Shown: positions 34,435-45,022 of the stretch, piece by piece
Layout of the letters: every line of letters starts with the position of its first letter
Numbering within the stretch: position 1 is the first letter of the stretch
Origin: Bacillota bacterium
GTDB lineage: Bacteria > Bacillota > Desulfitobacteriia > Desulfitobacteriales > JAJXUE01
DNA length: 61,243 bases
NCBI GenBank assembly: GCA_021783135.1
Contig: JAJXUE010000015.1
Coordinates: 1-61,243, forward strand
Direction: 5' to 3'
Notes under the pieces: model-generated
Databases searched by the model: none
What the model saw: the letters and a program-made list of their open reading frames with translations, nothing else
Told to the model about the DNA's origin: nothing
Translations under genes and position numbers: made by a program

Positions 34435-36711
34435 ATGAGTTATGAGGCGGCGACAATTAAATTTCACGGCGTGGTACAAGGTGTCGGGTTTAGACCCTTC
34501 GTCTATCGAGTAGCGTACGAAATGCAGGTCAAAGGTTGGGTTAACAATACGGCAAATGGTGTTACCATTCACGCCGAAGGAGTTGACTTGCCTTGTTTTT
34601 ATCGCCGTTTGCTAAGTGAGTTGCCAACTTTGGCTCTCGTCAAACACCATACATTTGAATCGGTAGAAGTTGAAGGTTTTACTGAGTTCTCGATTAGCCA
34701 AAGTGACATGGCAAATTCCGGCGAGGTTCTGATATCACCTGATGTAGCGACTTGCCCTGAATGTTTAGCGGATATTAACAGCCCGACCAATCGGCGTTAT
34801 CATTATCCATTTACTAACTGCACTAATTGCGGTCCGCGTTATAGCATTATCTTGGACATTCCGTATGATCGACCCAATACTACTATGCGGCAATTTACGC
34901 TGTGTCCGGATTGTGGTGTTGAATATTATAACCCGTATGATCGTCGTTTTCATGCCCAACCAATTGCCTGCCCGAGGTGCGGACCGACAGCGATACTTCG
35001 GGACACCGCCGGCGCGGAATTGCCGGGATTGGGCCAGTTACAAATCGCCTCAGGTGCAATCATAGCCGTCAAGGGTCTGGGAGGATTTCATTTAGCCTGT
35101 GATGCTCTTGACGACAGGGCCGTGGAACAACTGAGAAATCGTAAAAAAAGAGAGGCTAAGCCTTTTGCTGTAATGGCGAGAGACTTGGCAGTAGTTAAGC
35201 GTTACTGTTACATTGATAGTGAGGAAGAAAAGCTCTTGTCCAGTCCGGCAGCGCCGATTGTCGTGTTACAGCTCAAGGCCGGCCTGAGTGAACTTGGCCT
35301 ACCGGAGAGCCTAGCACCAAACCTTAATACCTTGGGAGTAATGTTGCCTTACACGCCATTGCACCATTTACTGTTTGCGGACGGTCTGGATTTGTTGGTA
35401 ATGACCAGCGCTAATCGCAGCGGTGAGCCCTTAGTGACGGATAATGCGGCAGCAGTACGTAAATTGGATGGTATTGCCGATTATTGGTTGACTCATAATC
35501 GTGACATCTGTCATCCAATTGATGATTCTGTGATTCGCGTTATTAACGGTCAGGCAGTCTTTTTGCGACGGGCTCGCGGGTATGTACCGCTTCCCCTAGA
35601 ATTGGATGATAAATTTCTACCGATAATGGGTGTGGGTGGGGATATGAAGAACACTTTTTGCCTCCTCAAGGACAATCGGGCCTTTATCAGTCAGCATGGC
35701 GGCGATTTAGGTAATTATGATAATTATAAACAATTCACCCATGCAGTTGAGGCCTTTGCCAAGGTCGTTAAGGCTAACCCGGCTGAATTAGCCTGTGACT
35801 TACATCCGGATTACTATTCGACTCGTTATGCCCGTAACAGCGGGTTGCCTTATGTGGCCGTGCAGCATCATCATGCCCACTTGGTAAGTTGTTTGGTTGA
35901 AAACGGAGTTAAGGATAAAGTATTGGGTGTTGTCTGTGACGGCACTGGCTTCGGGCTTGACGGCAATGTCTGGGGTTTCGAATTTCTCATAGGTGATCGG
36001 CGGGAATTTGACCGGGTTGGACACCTGGAATATCTTCCTTTGCCCGGGGGAGATAATGCAGTCAAGTATCCAGGCAGAATTGCCCTGGCTTACTTGCTCC
36101 GATTGTTGCCACAACAAGCCGATAAAATCGGTACATATTTCATGGATATTGCCCCAGAGGAAAAAGCGATAATTGCGCACCAAATCCGGCAGGACTTTAA
36201 TACCTATGCTACCTCTAGCTGTGGCCGATTATTTGATGCGGTTGCCGGATTGACGGGTATTTGCAGTCTAGTAAGCTATGAAGGTCAGGCGGCAATCGAG
36301 CTTGAGGCTGCGATTATGCCGGGTGAATCCGGCGTGTATTCATATCAAATTGACTCTGACCAGGGTATGCAGCTAATTCGGGTTGCAACGATGTTCAGCG
36401 AAATCATGACGGATTTGCGTGCGCAAACACCGCTGGGACAGATTGCGGCTAAGTTTCATAATACTATAGGCGCAATGATTCTGACAGTTTTGCACCAATT
36501 GCGTTGTGAGTATGGTGCGAGTCAAGTCGCCCTCACAGGCGGGGTTTTTCAAAACAAGTATTTAGTGGAATACTTGGTACCCAGGTTAACTAATGCAGGT
36601 TTTACTGTTTATCAGCACCGGCGGCTATCTCCCGGTGACGGTAGTTTGTGCTTGGGCCAAGCAATTATAGCAAATGAGGTGAACAAAAATGTGTCTAGCA
36701 ATTCCCGGTAA
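34435..36711 (+). CDS. hypF: Carbamoyltransferase HypF
   Basis: This 758-aa cytoplasmic enzyme makes the thiocarbamate on HypE that becomes the cyanide ligands of [NiFe]-hydrogenase. Domains in order: N-terminal acylphosphatase (FHGVVQGVGFRPFVYRVA), two zinc-ribbon units (CPECLAD, CTNCGPR, CPDCGVE, CPRCGP), a YrdC-like domain (GLGGFHLACDA) and a Kae1-like domain with VQHHHAHLVSCL and GDGSLCLGQA. AAAGGA precedes ATG 34435. HypC overlaps its end. Length is normal. Confidence 0.96.
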   Translation: MSYEAATIKFHGVVQGVGFRPFVYRVAYEMQVKGWVNNTANGVTIHAEGVDLPCFYRRLLSELPTLALVKHHTFESVEVEGFTEFSISQSDMANSGEVLISPDVATCPECLADINSPTNRRYHYPFTNCTNCGPRYSIILDIPYDRPNTTMRQFTLCPDCGVEYYNPYDRRFHAQPIACPRCGPTAILRDTAGAELPGLGQLQIASGAIIAVKGLGGFHLACDALDDRAVEQLRNRKKREAKPFAVMARDLAVVKRYCYIDSEEEKLLSSPAAPIVVLQLKAGLSELGLPESLAPNLNTLGVMLPYTPLHHLLFADGLDLLVMTSANRSGEPLVTDNAAAVRKLDGIADYWLTHNRDICHPIDDSVIRVINGQAVFLRRARGYVPLPLELDDKFLPIMGVGGDMKNTFCLLKDNRAFISQHGGDLGNYDNYKQFTHAVEAFAKVVKANPAELACDLHPDYYSTRYARNSGLPYVAVQHHHAHLVSCLVENGVKDKVLGVVCDGTGFGLDGNVWGFEFLIGDRREFDRVGHLEYLPLPGGDNAVKYPGRIALAYLLRLLPQQADKIGTYFMDIAPEEKAIIAHQIRQDFNTYATSSCGRLFDAVAGLTGICSLVSYEGQAAIELEAAIMPGESGVYSYQIDSDQGMQLIRVATMFSEIMTDLRAQTPLGQIAAKFHNTIGAMILTVLHQLRCEYGASQVALTGGVFQNKYLVEYLVPRLTNAGFTVYQHRRLSPGDGSLCLGQAIIANEVNKNVSSNSR

Positions 36712-36916
36712 GGTTATCCTTACCACAGAACACACAGCTGAAGTAGATTTGATGGGTAACAGACGAAAAGTTAATATTGATTTGGTAGCAGATGAAGTAA
36801 AACCAGGTGATTACCTGCTGATTCATGCGGGTTATGCGATTGAGAAAGTTGACGAAGAAATTGCACTGGAAACACTGGCTTTATTTGAGGAGGCATTGGA
36901 AAAGAGTGACTATTAA
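36689..36916 (+). CDS. hypC: Hydrogenase assembly chaperone HypC/HybG
   Basis: This 75-aa protein begins with the family signature MCLAIPGKV, whose Cys2 is essential for binding HypD and the hydrogenase large subunit, and has GDYLLIHAGYAIEKVDEE. It overlaps hypF by 23 bases and hypD by 11 bases, showing tight coupling. It carries the Fe(CN)2CO group with HypD. Confidence 0.96.
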   Translation: MCLAIPGKVILTTEHTAEVDLMGNRRKVNIDLVADEVKPGDYLLIHAGYAIEKVDEEIALETLALFEEALEKSDY

Positions 36917-37985
36917 AGCACAATCCGCGAAACTTATAGCTGATATTAAGGCGATGGCTACAGAGCCGTTTAAACTTATGGAAGTGTGCGGTAGCCATAC
37001 TGTAGCCATCGCCAAAAGCGGTATTCGCGAACTTTTGCCGCCCAATATCAGACTTGTGTCAGGTCCGGGATGCCCCGTATGTGTTACAGATAATTCCGAT
37101 ATTGACCGCTTTCTAAGTCTGGCTCAGCAGCCCGGACTTATCATTGCTACATTTGGCGACATGATTCGAGTACCGGGAACTGTAACCAATTTGCAAAACA
37201 TCCGGGCCGGCGGAGCGGACGTTAGGGTTGTTTACTCGACCTTAGATGCTTTAGAAATAGCAAGGCAAAACCCGGAGAAGCAAGTAGTGTTTTTAGGTAT
37301 TGGTTTTGAAACAACTATTCCGACAGTCGCTGTTTCTGTTGAGATCGCGGCGCGGGAAAATTTGTCCAATTATAGTGTGCTGGCAATGCATAAGTTAGTG
37401 CCGCCTGTTTTGGAAGTTCTGGTTATGGACCCGGAGTTGGGCATTGATGCGTTTATTAATCCGGGACATGTCTGTTCCGTTCTGGGCACAGAGCCATTTG
37501 AATTCATTGCTAAGCAATATGGTAAACCAAGTGTAATTGCGGGATTTGAACCGCTGGATATTTTGCAAACGATCTGGATGCTGTTAAAACAAAGAACAGA
37601 AGGACGCTCAGAAGTCGAGATTGAGTATACAAGAGTAGTAAAAACTGCTGGTAATCCTAAAGCCAGAGAATACATGGACAAGTATTTTACCGTTGTGGAT
37701 GCCCGCTGGCGGGGGATCGGCGTCATTCCTCAGTCCGGTTTGAAGTTGCGGCCTGAATATTCCCAGTTTGACGCTGAGGCCAAATTTACCCTGCCTCAAC
37801 CGGTCGAAACGAATATTCCCGGCTGTCAATGCGGTGATATCCTGAAAGGGAGATTATTACCGCCGGATTGCGCCCTGTTTGGCAAAGCCTGTACACCTCT
37901 GCAACCGATAGGTCCTTGTATGGTGTCATCGGAAGGTTCGTGTGCAGCTTTTTACCGGTATCGGGGGAGGAGTTATAATGCTTGA
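36906..37985 (+). CDS. hypD: Hydrogenase maturation iron-sulfur protein HypD
   Basis: This 359-aa scaffold assembles Fe(CN)2CO with HypC. It has MEVCGSHTVAIAKSG, SGPGCPVCVT, GFETTIPT, and a C-terminal cysteine set for a 4Fe-4S cluster (GCQCGDILKG, GKACTP, IGPCMVSSEGSCAAFY). GTG 36906 is chosen because GAGGAGG lies 11 bases upstream inside hypC; earlier in-frame starts have no site and do not match the family. It overlaps hypE by 8 bases. Confidence 0.95.
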   Translation: MTIKAQSAKLIADIKAMATEPFKLMEVCGSHTVAIAKSGIRELLPPNIRLVSGPGCPVCVTDNSDIDRFLSLAQQPGLIIATFGDMIRVPGTVTNLQNIRAGGADVRVVYSTLDALEIARQNPEKQVVFLGIGFETTIPTVAVSVEIAARENLSNYSVLAMHKLVPPVLEVLVMDPELGIDAFINPGHVCSVLGTEPFEFIAKQYGKPSVIAGFEPLDILQTIWMLLKQRTEGRSEVEIEYTRVVKTAGNPKAREYMDKYFTVVDARWRGIGVIPQSGLKLRPEYSQFDAEAKFTLPQPVETNIPGCQCGDILKGRLLPPDCALFGKACTPLQPIGPCMVSSEGSCAAFYRYRGRSYNA

Positions 37986-38982
37986 GGATAGGATAATTAT
38001 GGCTCACGGCAGCGGGGGGCGCTTAAGCCATCAGTTGATTCGTGATGTATTTCAACAGGCGTTTGCTAACGAATGGCTGGGTCAAATGAACGACGCCACA
38101 GTCTTGCCCAAAGAACCGGGGCAACTCGCGGTAACTACTGATTCGTTTGTCATTTCACCCATATTTTTTGCCGGCGGCGACATAGGCAAACTGGCCGTGT
38201 GCGGCACGGTGAATGATTTGGCTGTATCCGGCGCAATACCGAAATACTTAACAACAGGGTTCATTATCGAAGAAGGCTTCCCTGTGGCTGAGCTATTGCA
38301 AATTGCCAATTCGATGGCTGCTGCAGCGAGTGCTGCCGGTGTTTGTTTGGTTGCCGGAGATACCAAGGTGGTTGAGCGTGGGGGCGCAGATAAGGTCTTT
38401 ATTAATACCACAGGGATAGGTTTTATACCGACAAAACGTAAGCTCAGTCCTGAGCGGATTAAACCGGGTGATAAAATAATTATTAGCGGGACTATGGGTG
38501 ATCACGGCATTGCGATTGTGTCGCAACGTGAGGGGCTTGAATTTAGCTCTCCGGTTGTCAGTGATTGTGCGACTTTAAATCAATTTATTGACAGTTTTAT
38601 CCTGCCAGGGGTTAAATGCATGCGTGATCCGACCCGAGGCGGATTAGCTACAACGCTTAACGAGTTGGCTGGGCAAGCCGGAGTTGCAATGGTGATTGAG
38701 GAAGAACTAGTTCCGGTATCCCCTGCTGTTAAAGGCGCTTGTGATATGTTGGGGTTGGACCCGTTATACCTAGCTAATGAAGGTAAGGTTATCGTCATCG
38801 TTAATCCTAGGGACGAGGCAGCTGTGCTTGACAGGATGCATGGGCACCCACTCGGCAAGGATGCACGGACAATCGGTGAGGTGCTGTCCGATGAGTCCGG
38901 CTTGGTCCTAACTGAAACGGTTTTAGGGGTGCGCCGTATCCTAGGTATGTTGGAAGGCGAACATCTCCCCCGTATTTGCTAA
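37978..38982 (+). CDS. hypE: Hydrogenase maturation protein HypE
   Basis: This 334-aa ATP-dependent dehydratase (PurM fold) turns thiocarbamate on its C-terminal Cys into thiocyanate. Key features are MAHGSGGRLSHQLI, VVAGDTKVVERG, MRDPTRGGLATTLNE and the invariant C-terminal PRIC. GGGGAGG precedes ATG 37978. The chain ends the hyp unit; hypA and hypB and hydrogenase subunits are not in the window, so the enzyme served lies elsewhere. Confidence 0.96.
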   Translation: MLEDRIIMAHGSGGRLSHQLIRDVFQQAFANEWLGQMNDATVLPKEPGQLAVTTDSFVISPIFFAGGDIGKLAVCGTVNDLAVSGAIPKYLTTGFIIEEGFPVAELLQIANSMAAAASAAGVCLVAGDTKVVERGGADKVFINTTGIGFIPTKRKLSPERIKPGDKIIISGTMGDHGIAIVSQREGLEFSSPVVSDCATLNQFIDSFILPGVKCMRDPTRGGLATTLNELAGQAGVAMVIEEELVPVSPAVKGACDMLGLDPLYLANEGKVIVIVNPRDEAAVLDRMHGHPLGKDARTIGEVLSDESGLVLTETVLGVRRILGMLEGEHLPRIC

Positions 38983-39004
38983 AATTAATTAAGGAGAGCT
39001 TCAG

Positions 39005-39424
39005 GTGAAAATTGCCGTAATTGACGGTCAGGGTGGCGGCATTGGTAGGTTAATAACCGAAAAAATTCGCAAAGCTTTGCCTGAGGTAGAAATTATTGCA
39101 TTGGGAACCAATGCGTTGGCCACCAGTTTGATGCTAAAGGCAGGGGCGAATGAAGGCGCGTCTGGCGAAAATGCTATTGTGGTAAATGCTGCGCACGTAG
39201 ATCTTATTGTCGGATCTATAGGCATCCTTGTCGCTAATTCTATGCTGGGTGAATATACGCCTAGTATGGCGCGTGCCGTAGCGGAGAGCGCTGCTGTTAA
39301 GCTAGTTATTCCGCTCAATCGTGCGCGAGTTGAGGTTATCGGACTTAATGACGAACCTTTGCCACATCAGGTGGAAAAATTAGTGCAAAGAATCCAAAGA
39401 ATCAAGGTTGACAGGGGCAACTAA
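39005..39424 (+). CDS. DUF3842-like small Rossmann-type protein
   Basis: This 139-aa protein has an N-terminal nucleotide-like loop ([18 protein letters not shown]), a middle Ala-rich region and the segment [13 protein letters not shown]. It matches proteins annotated DUF3842 in Bacillota (from memory); function unknown. The GTG start has GGAGAG upstream. Its last codons contain the cysK promoter. It is often a single-copy gene near housekeeping loci. Confidence 0.8.
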   Translation: MKIAVIDGQGGGIGRLITEKIRKALPEVEIIALGTNALATSLMLKAGANEGASGENAIVVNAAHVDLIVGSIGILVANSMLGEYTPSMARAVAESAAVKLVIPLNRARVEVIGLNDEPLPHQVEKLVQRIQRIKVDRGN

Positions 39425-39436
39425 GCCTGCTACAAT
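39408..39436 (+). promoter_or_regulatory. cysK promoter, inside the preceding gene's 3' end
   Basis: TTGACA (39408-39413), 17 bases, TACAAT (39431-39436) with TGC just before the -10. It gives cysK its own start despite the close upstream gene. Confidence 0.8.
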
Positions 39437-39488
39437 CAAAATAAATCTTAAAAACCGATTGAAATACTCGGATTTAGGAGGAAAGCTA

Positions 39489-40418
39489 ATGCAAGTTGCC
39501 AGTAGTATCACGGAATTAATCGGAAAAACTCCTTTGGTTAAACTTAATCATCTTGTGAGCAAGGATTCAGCCGATATCTATGTTAAAGTGGAATCGTGTA
39601 ACCCTGGTGGTAGTGTTAAAGACAGGATTGCACTCAACATGCTTGATGCAGCAGAAGCGGCGGGTATACTTAAGCCCGGAGCAACAATTTTGGAACCAAC
39701 TAGCGGTAATACCGGGGTAGGGTTGGCTATGGTTGCTGCAGCCAGAGGCTATCACCTGATACTTGTAATGCCCGAAACAATGAGCATTGAACGGCGGTTG
39801 TTGGCGGCCGCCTACGGCGCGGAAATTGTCCTCACTCCTGGTTCGGAGGGCATGAAGGGCGCAATTCATAGAGTTGAAGAGATGTTGGCCGCAAACCCAG
39901 CTTATTTCTGCCCGCAACAATTTAACAATCCTGCCAATCCCGAGATACACCGTAAGACTACAGCCGAGGAAATCTGGCAAGCAACCGATGGCCTAGTTGA
40001 TGCTTTTGTGGCTGGGGTTGGGACCGGTGGTACTATAACCGGGGTTGGTGAAGTCTTAAAAGGCCTCAAACCGAGTGTGCATGTGGCTGCGATAGAACCG
40101 GCCAATTCACCTGTGCTTTCAGGTGGTGCACCCGGACCGCATAAAATTCAAGGGATTGGCGCCGGCTTCATCCCGGAAGTGCTTAACACTGCCGTCTTAG
40201 ATGAAATTATTACCGTCACCAATGATGAAGCTATGGATACGGCCAGACGGCTAGCTAAAGAGGAAGGGATCTTGGTTGGCATATCGTCCGGCGCGGCAAT
40301 ATTTGGCGCCCTCAAAGTGGCGCAAAAATTAGGGCAAGGTAAAATTGTTGTAGTACTTGCGCCAGACTCCGGTGAGCGCTATCTCAGTACAGAATTGTTT
40401 AAGCTACCAGGCGCCTAG
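39489..40418 (+). CDS. cysK: O-acetylserine sulfhydrylase (cysteine synthase A)
   Basis: This 309-aa PLP enzyme makes L-cysteine from O-acetylserine and sulfide. It has [15 protein letters not shown], the PLP-lysine motif [25 protein letters not shown], the phosphate-binding [13 protein letters not shown] and [21 protein letters not shown] precedes ATG 39489; upstream in-frame codons overlap the previous gene and are not part of the family. A terminator follows. Confidence 0.96.
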   Translation: MQVASSITELIGKTPLVKLNHLVSKDSADIYVKVESCNPGGSVKDRIALNMLDAAEAAGILKPGATILEPTSGNTGVGLAMVAAARGYHLILVMPETMSIERRLLAAAYGAEIVLTPGSEGMKGAIHRVEEMLAANPAYFCPQQFNNPANPEIHRKTTAEEIWQATDGLVDAFVAGVGTGGTITGVGEVLKGLKPSVHVAAIEPANSPVLSGGAPGPHKIQGIGAGFIPEVLNTAVLDEIITVTNDEAMDTARRLAKEEGILVGISSGAAIFGALKVAQKLGQGKIVVVLAPDSGERYLSTELFKLPGA

Positions 40419-40438
40419 AAAATCAATTAGTACCGTGG

Positions 40439-40470
40439 AAACGGCCTTCATTTGAGGGCCGTTTTGGTTT
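40439..40470 (+). terminator. Rho-independent terminator after cysK
   Basis: AAACGGCC (40439-40446) pairs with GGCCGTTT (40457-40464), followed by T and GGTTT. Confidence 0.85.
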
Positions 40471-40500
40471 ATCGAGGGTGAAAAAGCTGAGGTATTAGCT

Positions 40501-40529
40501 TTACAACAATTTTTGGCCTGTGCTAAAAT
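40501..40529 (+). promoter_or_regulatory. yebC promoter
   Basis: TTACAA (40501-40506), 17 bases, TAAAAT (40524-40529) with an extended TGC. Confidence 0.65.
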
Positions 40530-40561
40530 GAAAAGCAGATTATGCCTAAGGGGGAGAAATA

Positions 40562-41314
40562 GTGTCAGGTCACTCGAAATGGGCAAACATTAAGCATAAA
40601 AAAGCGCGTGCTGATGCGCAAAAGGGCAAGGCCTTTACGAAAATAGGTAAAGAAATTATTGTGGCGGCACGTCAGGGCGGCGGTGATCCTAATGGTAACT
40701 TTCGTCTCAAAATGGCTGTGCAAGCGGCCAAAGCTGCCAACATGCCTAACGATAATATTCAACGCGCTATTCAAAAAGGGGCAGGCGGTGCAGAAGGCTC
40801 TAATTTCGAAGAGCTCACCTATGAAGGGTATGGCCCGGGTGGAGTAGCGGTGATGATTAATATTATGACCGATAACCGCAATCGCACTGCCGGAGAAATC
40901 CGTCATTTATTTTCCAAAAACGGTGGTAATATGGGTGAAACCGGGTGCGTAAGTTGGATGTTTAATTCTAAAGGTCAAATTATTTTGGATCGCGAACAAG
41001 TTAGTCTGGGTGAAGATGAATTAATGTTGGCTTGCCTTGACGCAGGGGCTGAGGACCTCAAAATAGAACCTGACTCTGTCGAGATCTATACTGACCCCAC
41101 GGAGTTAGAATTAGTCAGGCAGGCTCTGTTGGACGATGGTATAGAAGTAGCGGAGGCCGGAGTTGAACTTATCCCGGAAAACACCATCCTGGTGACCGAG
41201 AAGGAGCAGGCTGCTAAGCTCATTAAATTGATGGATGCCTTGGATGATCATGAAGATGTCCAAAATGTATTCGTTAATTTTGACATTCCGGAGGAGCTTG
41301 CAGAACAAATTTAG
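40562..41314 (+). CDS. yebC: YebC/PmpR family protein
   Basis: This 250-aa protein begins with the invariant [20 protein letters not shown] and has [13 protein letters not shown] and GPGGVAVMI. Members act as transcription regulators or as translation factors that relieve stalls at proline runs. GTG start with GGGGAG upstream. It precedes ruvCAB, a common arrangement in bacteria. A short GC hairpin follows (41355-41385, AGGCGCGC/GCGCGCCT), with only three T. Confidence 0.95.
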   Translation: MSGHSKWANIKHKKARADAQKGKAFTKIGKEIIVAARQGGGDPNGNFRLKMAVQAAKAANMPNDNIQRAIQKGAGGAEGSNFEELTYEGYGPGGVAVMINIMTDNRNRTAGEIRHLFSKNGGNMGETGCVSWMFNSKGQIILDREQVSLGEDELMLACLDAGAEDLKIEPDSVEIYTDPTELELVRQALLDDGIEVAEAGVELIPENTILVTEKEQAAKLIKLMDALDDHEDVQNVFVNFDIPEELAEQI

Positions 41315-41450
41315 CCCGAACTGATTAAATGCAAATAGCAGTAATAGTTAATTGAGGCGCGCAATTGGGAAACTATAGCGCGCCTTTATGGTGCTCGTGT
41401 GGGCAGGATTCCCCGGATGGTGTGTCGAAGTACGCTGAAAGGTGAATAGC

Positions 41451-41936
41451 ATGAAAATACTAGGCATTGATCCTGGCACTGCCATAATGGGCTACGGATT
41501 GACTAACTTTGTCGGAAACAAGTTTGAAGTCATTGATTACGGTTGTTTTTATACCAAGGCCGGCGAGCCGCTAGCGCTGCGTTTAAAACAGTTGTATCAG
41601 CGCTTAGAGGCTTTGATTGGGGAACATTCACCGGATCATCTGGTTGTCGAAGAACTGTTCTTTAATAAAAACGCTACGACAGCGTTTGCGGTGGGTCAGG
41701 CGCGGGGCATAGTCCTTCTTGCTGGGGCCCAGGTCGAGATACCGGTGTTTGAGTATACGCCTTTGCAGGTCAAACAGGCGGTAGTGGGATATGGGCGCGC
41801 AGACAAAAATCAAGTTCAGCAGATGGTTAAGACCTTATTGGGTTTACCGCAACTGCCCAAGCCGGATGATGCGGCGGATGCGTTGGCAATCGCAATTTGC
41901 CATGCCCATTCCTATCGGGTTGAGTACCGCCGTTAA
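41451..41936 (+). CDS. ruvC: Crossover junction endonuclease RuvC
   Basis: This 161-aa nuclease resolves Holliday junctions with RuvAB. Catalytic acids are the Asp of GIDPGTA, the Glu pair of VVEELFF and the Asp residues of PDDAADALAIAICH. ATG 41451 has AAAGGTG upstream. It is the first gene of ruvCAB, with short spacers after it. Confidence 0.96.
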   Translation: MKILGIDPGTAIMGYGLTNFVGNKFEVIDYGCFYTKAGEPLALRLKQLYQRLEALIGEHSPDHLVVEELFFNKNATTAFAVGQARGIVLLAGAQVEIPVFEYTPLQVKQAVVGYGRADKNQVQQMVKTLLGLPQLPKPDDAADALAIAICHAHSYRVEYRR

Positions 41937-41972
41937 GTCTTGTTCGGCAGTCTTGTTGGGGAGGAAAAGTCT

Positions 41973-42551
41973 TTGATTGCAATGCTCACGGGTCGTTTAA
42001 TGCTGACCAAAGAGGAATATATCGTTTTGGATGTGGGTGGTGTGGGGTATAAGGTATACACGCCGCTTGCTTCCATGGTGACTGGGCAGCAGTTGACCTT
42101 GCACACTTATTTGCAGGTGCGCGAGGATGCGTTAGTACTATTCGGGTTTGTGCGCGAAGAGCAATTGGAAATGTTTGAACTCTTAATCACGGTGTCAGGG
42201 ATGGGACCGAAAGGTGCACTTGGCGTGTTAGCGCATCTCGATACCGAGCGTATTCGTCAAGCGGTCGCCTCCGAGGATATAAATTTGCTCACGCAGATTC
42301 CCGGTGTAGGTAAAAAGACCGCGCAGAGACTGGTGCTGGAGCTGCGTGACAAATTAAAAGCATTTTCAGGGGAGTTATACGTACCCTTAAGCGGCGAAGC
42401 AGGAGTACGGGCTGAGGCTGCCGAAGCTCTTGTAGCTTTAGGCTATTCTGCGGCAGAAGCAAAAGCGGCTTTAGGGAAAGTTCTAGGTCTTGACCAGGGG
42501 ACAACCGATGTGGCAGAATTAATCAAACTGGCGCTGAAACAGCTTAGGTAG
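41973..42551 (+). CDS. ruvA: Holliday junction branch-migration protein RuvA
   Basis: This 192-aa protein has the N-terminal OB-fold (YIVLDVGGVGYKVYTP), a helix-hairpin-helix pair (LLITVSGMGPKGALGVL and IPGVGKKTAQRLVLELRDK) and a C-terminal RuvB-binding domain. TTG 41973 is preferred because GGGGAGGAAAAG lies just upstream and it makes the usual short N-terminus (IAMLTGRL). It targets RuvB to four-way junctions. Confidence 0.94.
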   Translation: MIAMLTGRLMLTKEEYIVLDVGGVGYKVYTPLASMVTGQQLTLHTYLQVREDALVLFGFVREEQLEMFELLITVSGMGPKGALGVLAHLDTERIRQAVASEDINLLTQIPGVGKKTAQRLVLELRDKLKAFSGELYVPLSGEAGVRAEAAEALVALGYSAAEAKAALGKVLGLDQGTTDVAELIKLALKQLR

Positions 42552-42563
42552 GAGTTGCCAAAT

Positions 42564-43592
42564 ATGGCGGAAGAACGTATTGTCAGTGGGAATCAAATGG
42601 ATGGGGATTGGGAGCAGGACAAGAGTTTGCGGCCCCGCGTATTAAATGAATACATCGGACAAGGGAAAATCTGTAATACCTTGGCAATCTTTATTGAGGC
42701 TGCCATGGCCCGCGGTGAGTCGCTCGACCACGTCTTGCTGTATGGACCGCCGGGACTGGGCAAAACTACTCTGGCTAATATTATCGCCAACGAGCTTAAC
42801 GTTAATATCAGGATAACCTCCGGACCTGCGATTGAACGCCCAGGTGATTTAGCGGCAATTCTTACCGCTCTTGAACCGCGTGATGTTTTATTTATTGATG
42901 AGATTCACCGTCTAAACCGTACTGCTGAAGAAATTCTTTATTCGGCAATGGAAGACTTTTCGTTGGATATCGTGATTGGCAAAGGACCTAGCGCCCGTTC
43001 GGTGCGGATTACCCTGCCTCCTTTCACTCTCGTAGGGGCTACTACTCGAGCAGGTCAACTTACCTCTCCACTGCGTGACCGTTTCGGCATGATCAATCGG
43101 CTTGAGTTTTATGCTGTTACGGAATTGGAACAGATCGTAGCCCGTTCCGGCAAGTTATTAGGAGTTGTTATGGATGCAGCCGGAGTTACAGAGATTGCGC
43201 GTCGGTCCCGCGGCACACCACGGATAGCTAATCGCCTGTTGAAGCGAGTGCGAGATTATGCCCAGGTCCGGGCCGGAGGGATGATTACCTTAGATGTGGC
43301 GAACGAAGCCTTGAATTTACTAGAAATTGATGCACTGGGCTTAGACCGCGTCGATCGCAAACTTTTGGATACCATTGTTGGTAAGTTCGGCGGCGGGCCG
43401 GTTGGTTTGGATACGTTGGCGGCAACAATTGGTGAAGACCCGCTGACTATTGAAGATGTTTACGAGCCGTTTTTGTTGCAATTAGGCTTCCTCAACCGTA
43501 CACCCAGGGGGCGGGTGGCAACTCCGGTTGTCTACCGCCATCTGGGCTTAAAAGTGCCCATGGAACAAAACGGTTTATTTTCCGATACTTAG
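42564..43592 (+). CDS. ruvB: Holliday junction helicase RuvB
   Basis: This 342-aa AAA+ motor drives branch migration. Motifs: [13 protein letters not shown], Walker [14 protein letters not shown], Walker [11 protein letters not shown], sensor GATTRAG with arginine finger SPLRDRFG, and a winged-helix C-terminus. ATG 42564 has GTAGGAG 10 bases upstream; TTG 42555 is a less likely start. Confidence 0.96.
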   Translation: MAEERIVSGNQMDGDWEQDKSLRPRVLNEYIGQGKICNTLAIFIEAAMARGESLDHVLLYGPPGLGKTTLANIIANELNVNIRITSGPAIERPGDLAAILTALEPRDVLFIDEIHRLNRTAEEILYSAMEDFSLDIVIGKGPSARSVRITLPPFTLVGATTRAGQLTSPLRDRFGMINRLEFYAVTELEQIVARSGKLLGVVMDAAGVTEIARRSRGTPRIANRLLKRVRDYAQVRAGGMITLDVANEALNLLEIDALGLDRVDRKLLDTIVGKFGGGPVGLDTLAATIGEDPLTIEDVYEPFLLQLGFLNRTPRGRVATPVVYRHLGLKVPMEQNGLFSDT

Positions 43593-43665
43593 CACTAGAA
43601 ATGTATATTTTTTGCGGGCTGGGGCTAGATATATAGGGTATGATACTAAAACAGGGGTGGTCTGA

Positions 43666-45000
43666 GTGCAAAGAATCAGCTTAGCCTGTCTGGCAGTGCT
43701 GGTACTCCTATTTATGTTCCCCTGTGCAGCAGGGGCAGCCCTAGACGTTAAGGTCGGTTTGGTTTGGCAGCTTAAGGGTGAGGCTTTGCTTGGATTTGAA
43801 GTGGAGCAAGGGACCTACAGACTGAGTATTGATGATAAACGGAATACAACTGTGAGTACAGGAGTCATGTATAAAGCGGGCTCGGATGCTTGGGGAATGG
43901 TAGTTTTTGCGCAGGGCCAACCTATCGGGTTTTGCCGCTCAATTAAATTTGAGCCGGTGCAGGGCAAGCTGCCGTTATTTAAAATATACAGCTCGCAAGG
44001 AACCAAAGTATATCGGGGCAGTTTAGAGCTTACCCGACAAGTTGACGGGAGTTTATTGGCGGTAAACACTTTAGGTGAACAAGAATACCTGTTTGGCGTC
44101 GTGCCGATGGAAATGAGCAACGCGTGGGCGTCTAAAGGTATGGAAGCGCTTAAGGCTCAGGCTATAGCGGCTAGGACCTACTTGTACACCCATTACGACG
44201 CACAGCAAACAAAGGGTTATAACATTTCGGATAGTCCTAATATTGATCAAGCCTACGCCGGATATGAAGTGGAAGGGGTAGCCGGTAAGGCGGTTGAAGC
44301 TACGGCTGGTGAGGTTTTAGTCGATAAAAGCACCCACAAGCCAATTAATGCTTCATATTCCTCTCATTCCGGCGGGCATACCGAAGACTCCGAAAATGTG
44401 TGGGGTGGTGTAGATTCTCACTTAAGAGGTGTACCGGACCCATATTCGCTGGGTGTAGGTTCAATGGCCGATAATTGGTCTTACACCGCGTCGGCGATTG
44501 CGCTCGGAAAACCTCTGGGATTAGGGCCGATAGTTGACATCAAACTGCAAAAGTTTCCTTCCGGCAGGGTGAGGACTGTGTGGCTTAAGGATGTTACAGG
44601 CAAGACTGTTACGACGAGCGGACGTCGCTTTGTCGCGTTGTACTACCCTCAAGGACGCAACATTACCACGCGAGACTTCTTGGGTAGCCTTTTTTCAGTC
44701 CGCAGGCTGGCGGAGGGGAGTAATATTTTGCAAAACCCTCAACCGCTGGATATTTTCCGGCAACGTCAGGTCAAAGCGCGAGGGCCCCAATTAAATCGCA
44801 TTGATACTTCGGTGAGCCCACCCTTGGCAGTGCCAAGTCCGTATTCTGTTTACGTATTTTCCGGTTCGGGTTGGGGACACGGTGTTGGTATGTCACAATG
44901 GGGCGCCTATGGCATGGCGCAACAAGGCTTTAATTATCGCGCTATACTTGCGCATTACTATGCGGATATACAAGTCTTAAATTACCACCTGCAACAGTGA
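43666..45000 (+). CDS. SpoIID/LytB domain protein, exported
   Basis: This 444-aa protein has a signal peptide ([21 protein letters not shown]). Its SpoIID domain has [56 protein letters not shown] and a C-terminal [19 protein letters not shown]. SpoIID is a glycan lytic transglycosylase needed in endospore engulfment; LytB-type relatives act in general wall turnover. The context (ruvCAB-spoIID-queA) is typical of Bacillota including Negativicutes. GTG start with GGGGTGG upstream. Confidence 0.92.
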   Translation: MQRISLACLAVLVLLFMFPCAAGAALDVKVGLVWQLKGEALLGFEVEQGTYRLSIDDKRNTTVSTGVMYKAGSDAWGMVVFAQGQPIGFCRSIKFEPVQGKLPLFKIYSSQGTKVYRGSLELTRQVDGSLLAVNTLGEQEYLFGVVPMEMSNAWASKGMEALKAQAIAARTYLYTHYDAQQTKGYNISDSPNIDQAYAGYEVEGVAGKAVEATAGEVLVDKSTHKPINASYSSHSGGHTEDSENVWGGVDSHLRGVPDPYSLGVGSMADNWSYTASAIALGKPLGLGPIVDIKLQKFPSGRVRTVWLKDVTGKTVTTSGRRFVALYYPQGRNITTRDFLGSLFSVRRLAEGSNILQNPQPLDIFRQRQVKARGPQLNRIDTSVSPPLAVPSPYSVYVFSGSGWGHGVGMSQWGAYGMAQQGFNYRAILAHYYADIQVLNYHLQQ

Positions 45001-45022
45001 TAAAGGAGAAATAGCAAGACAA

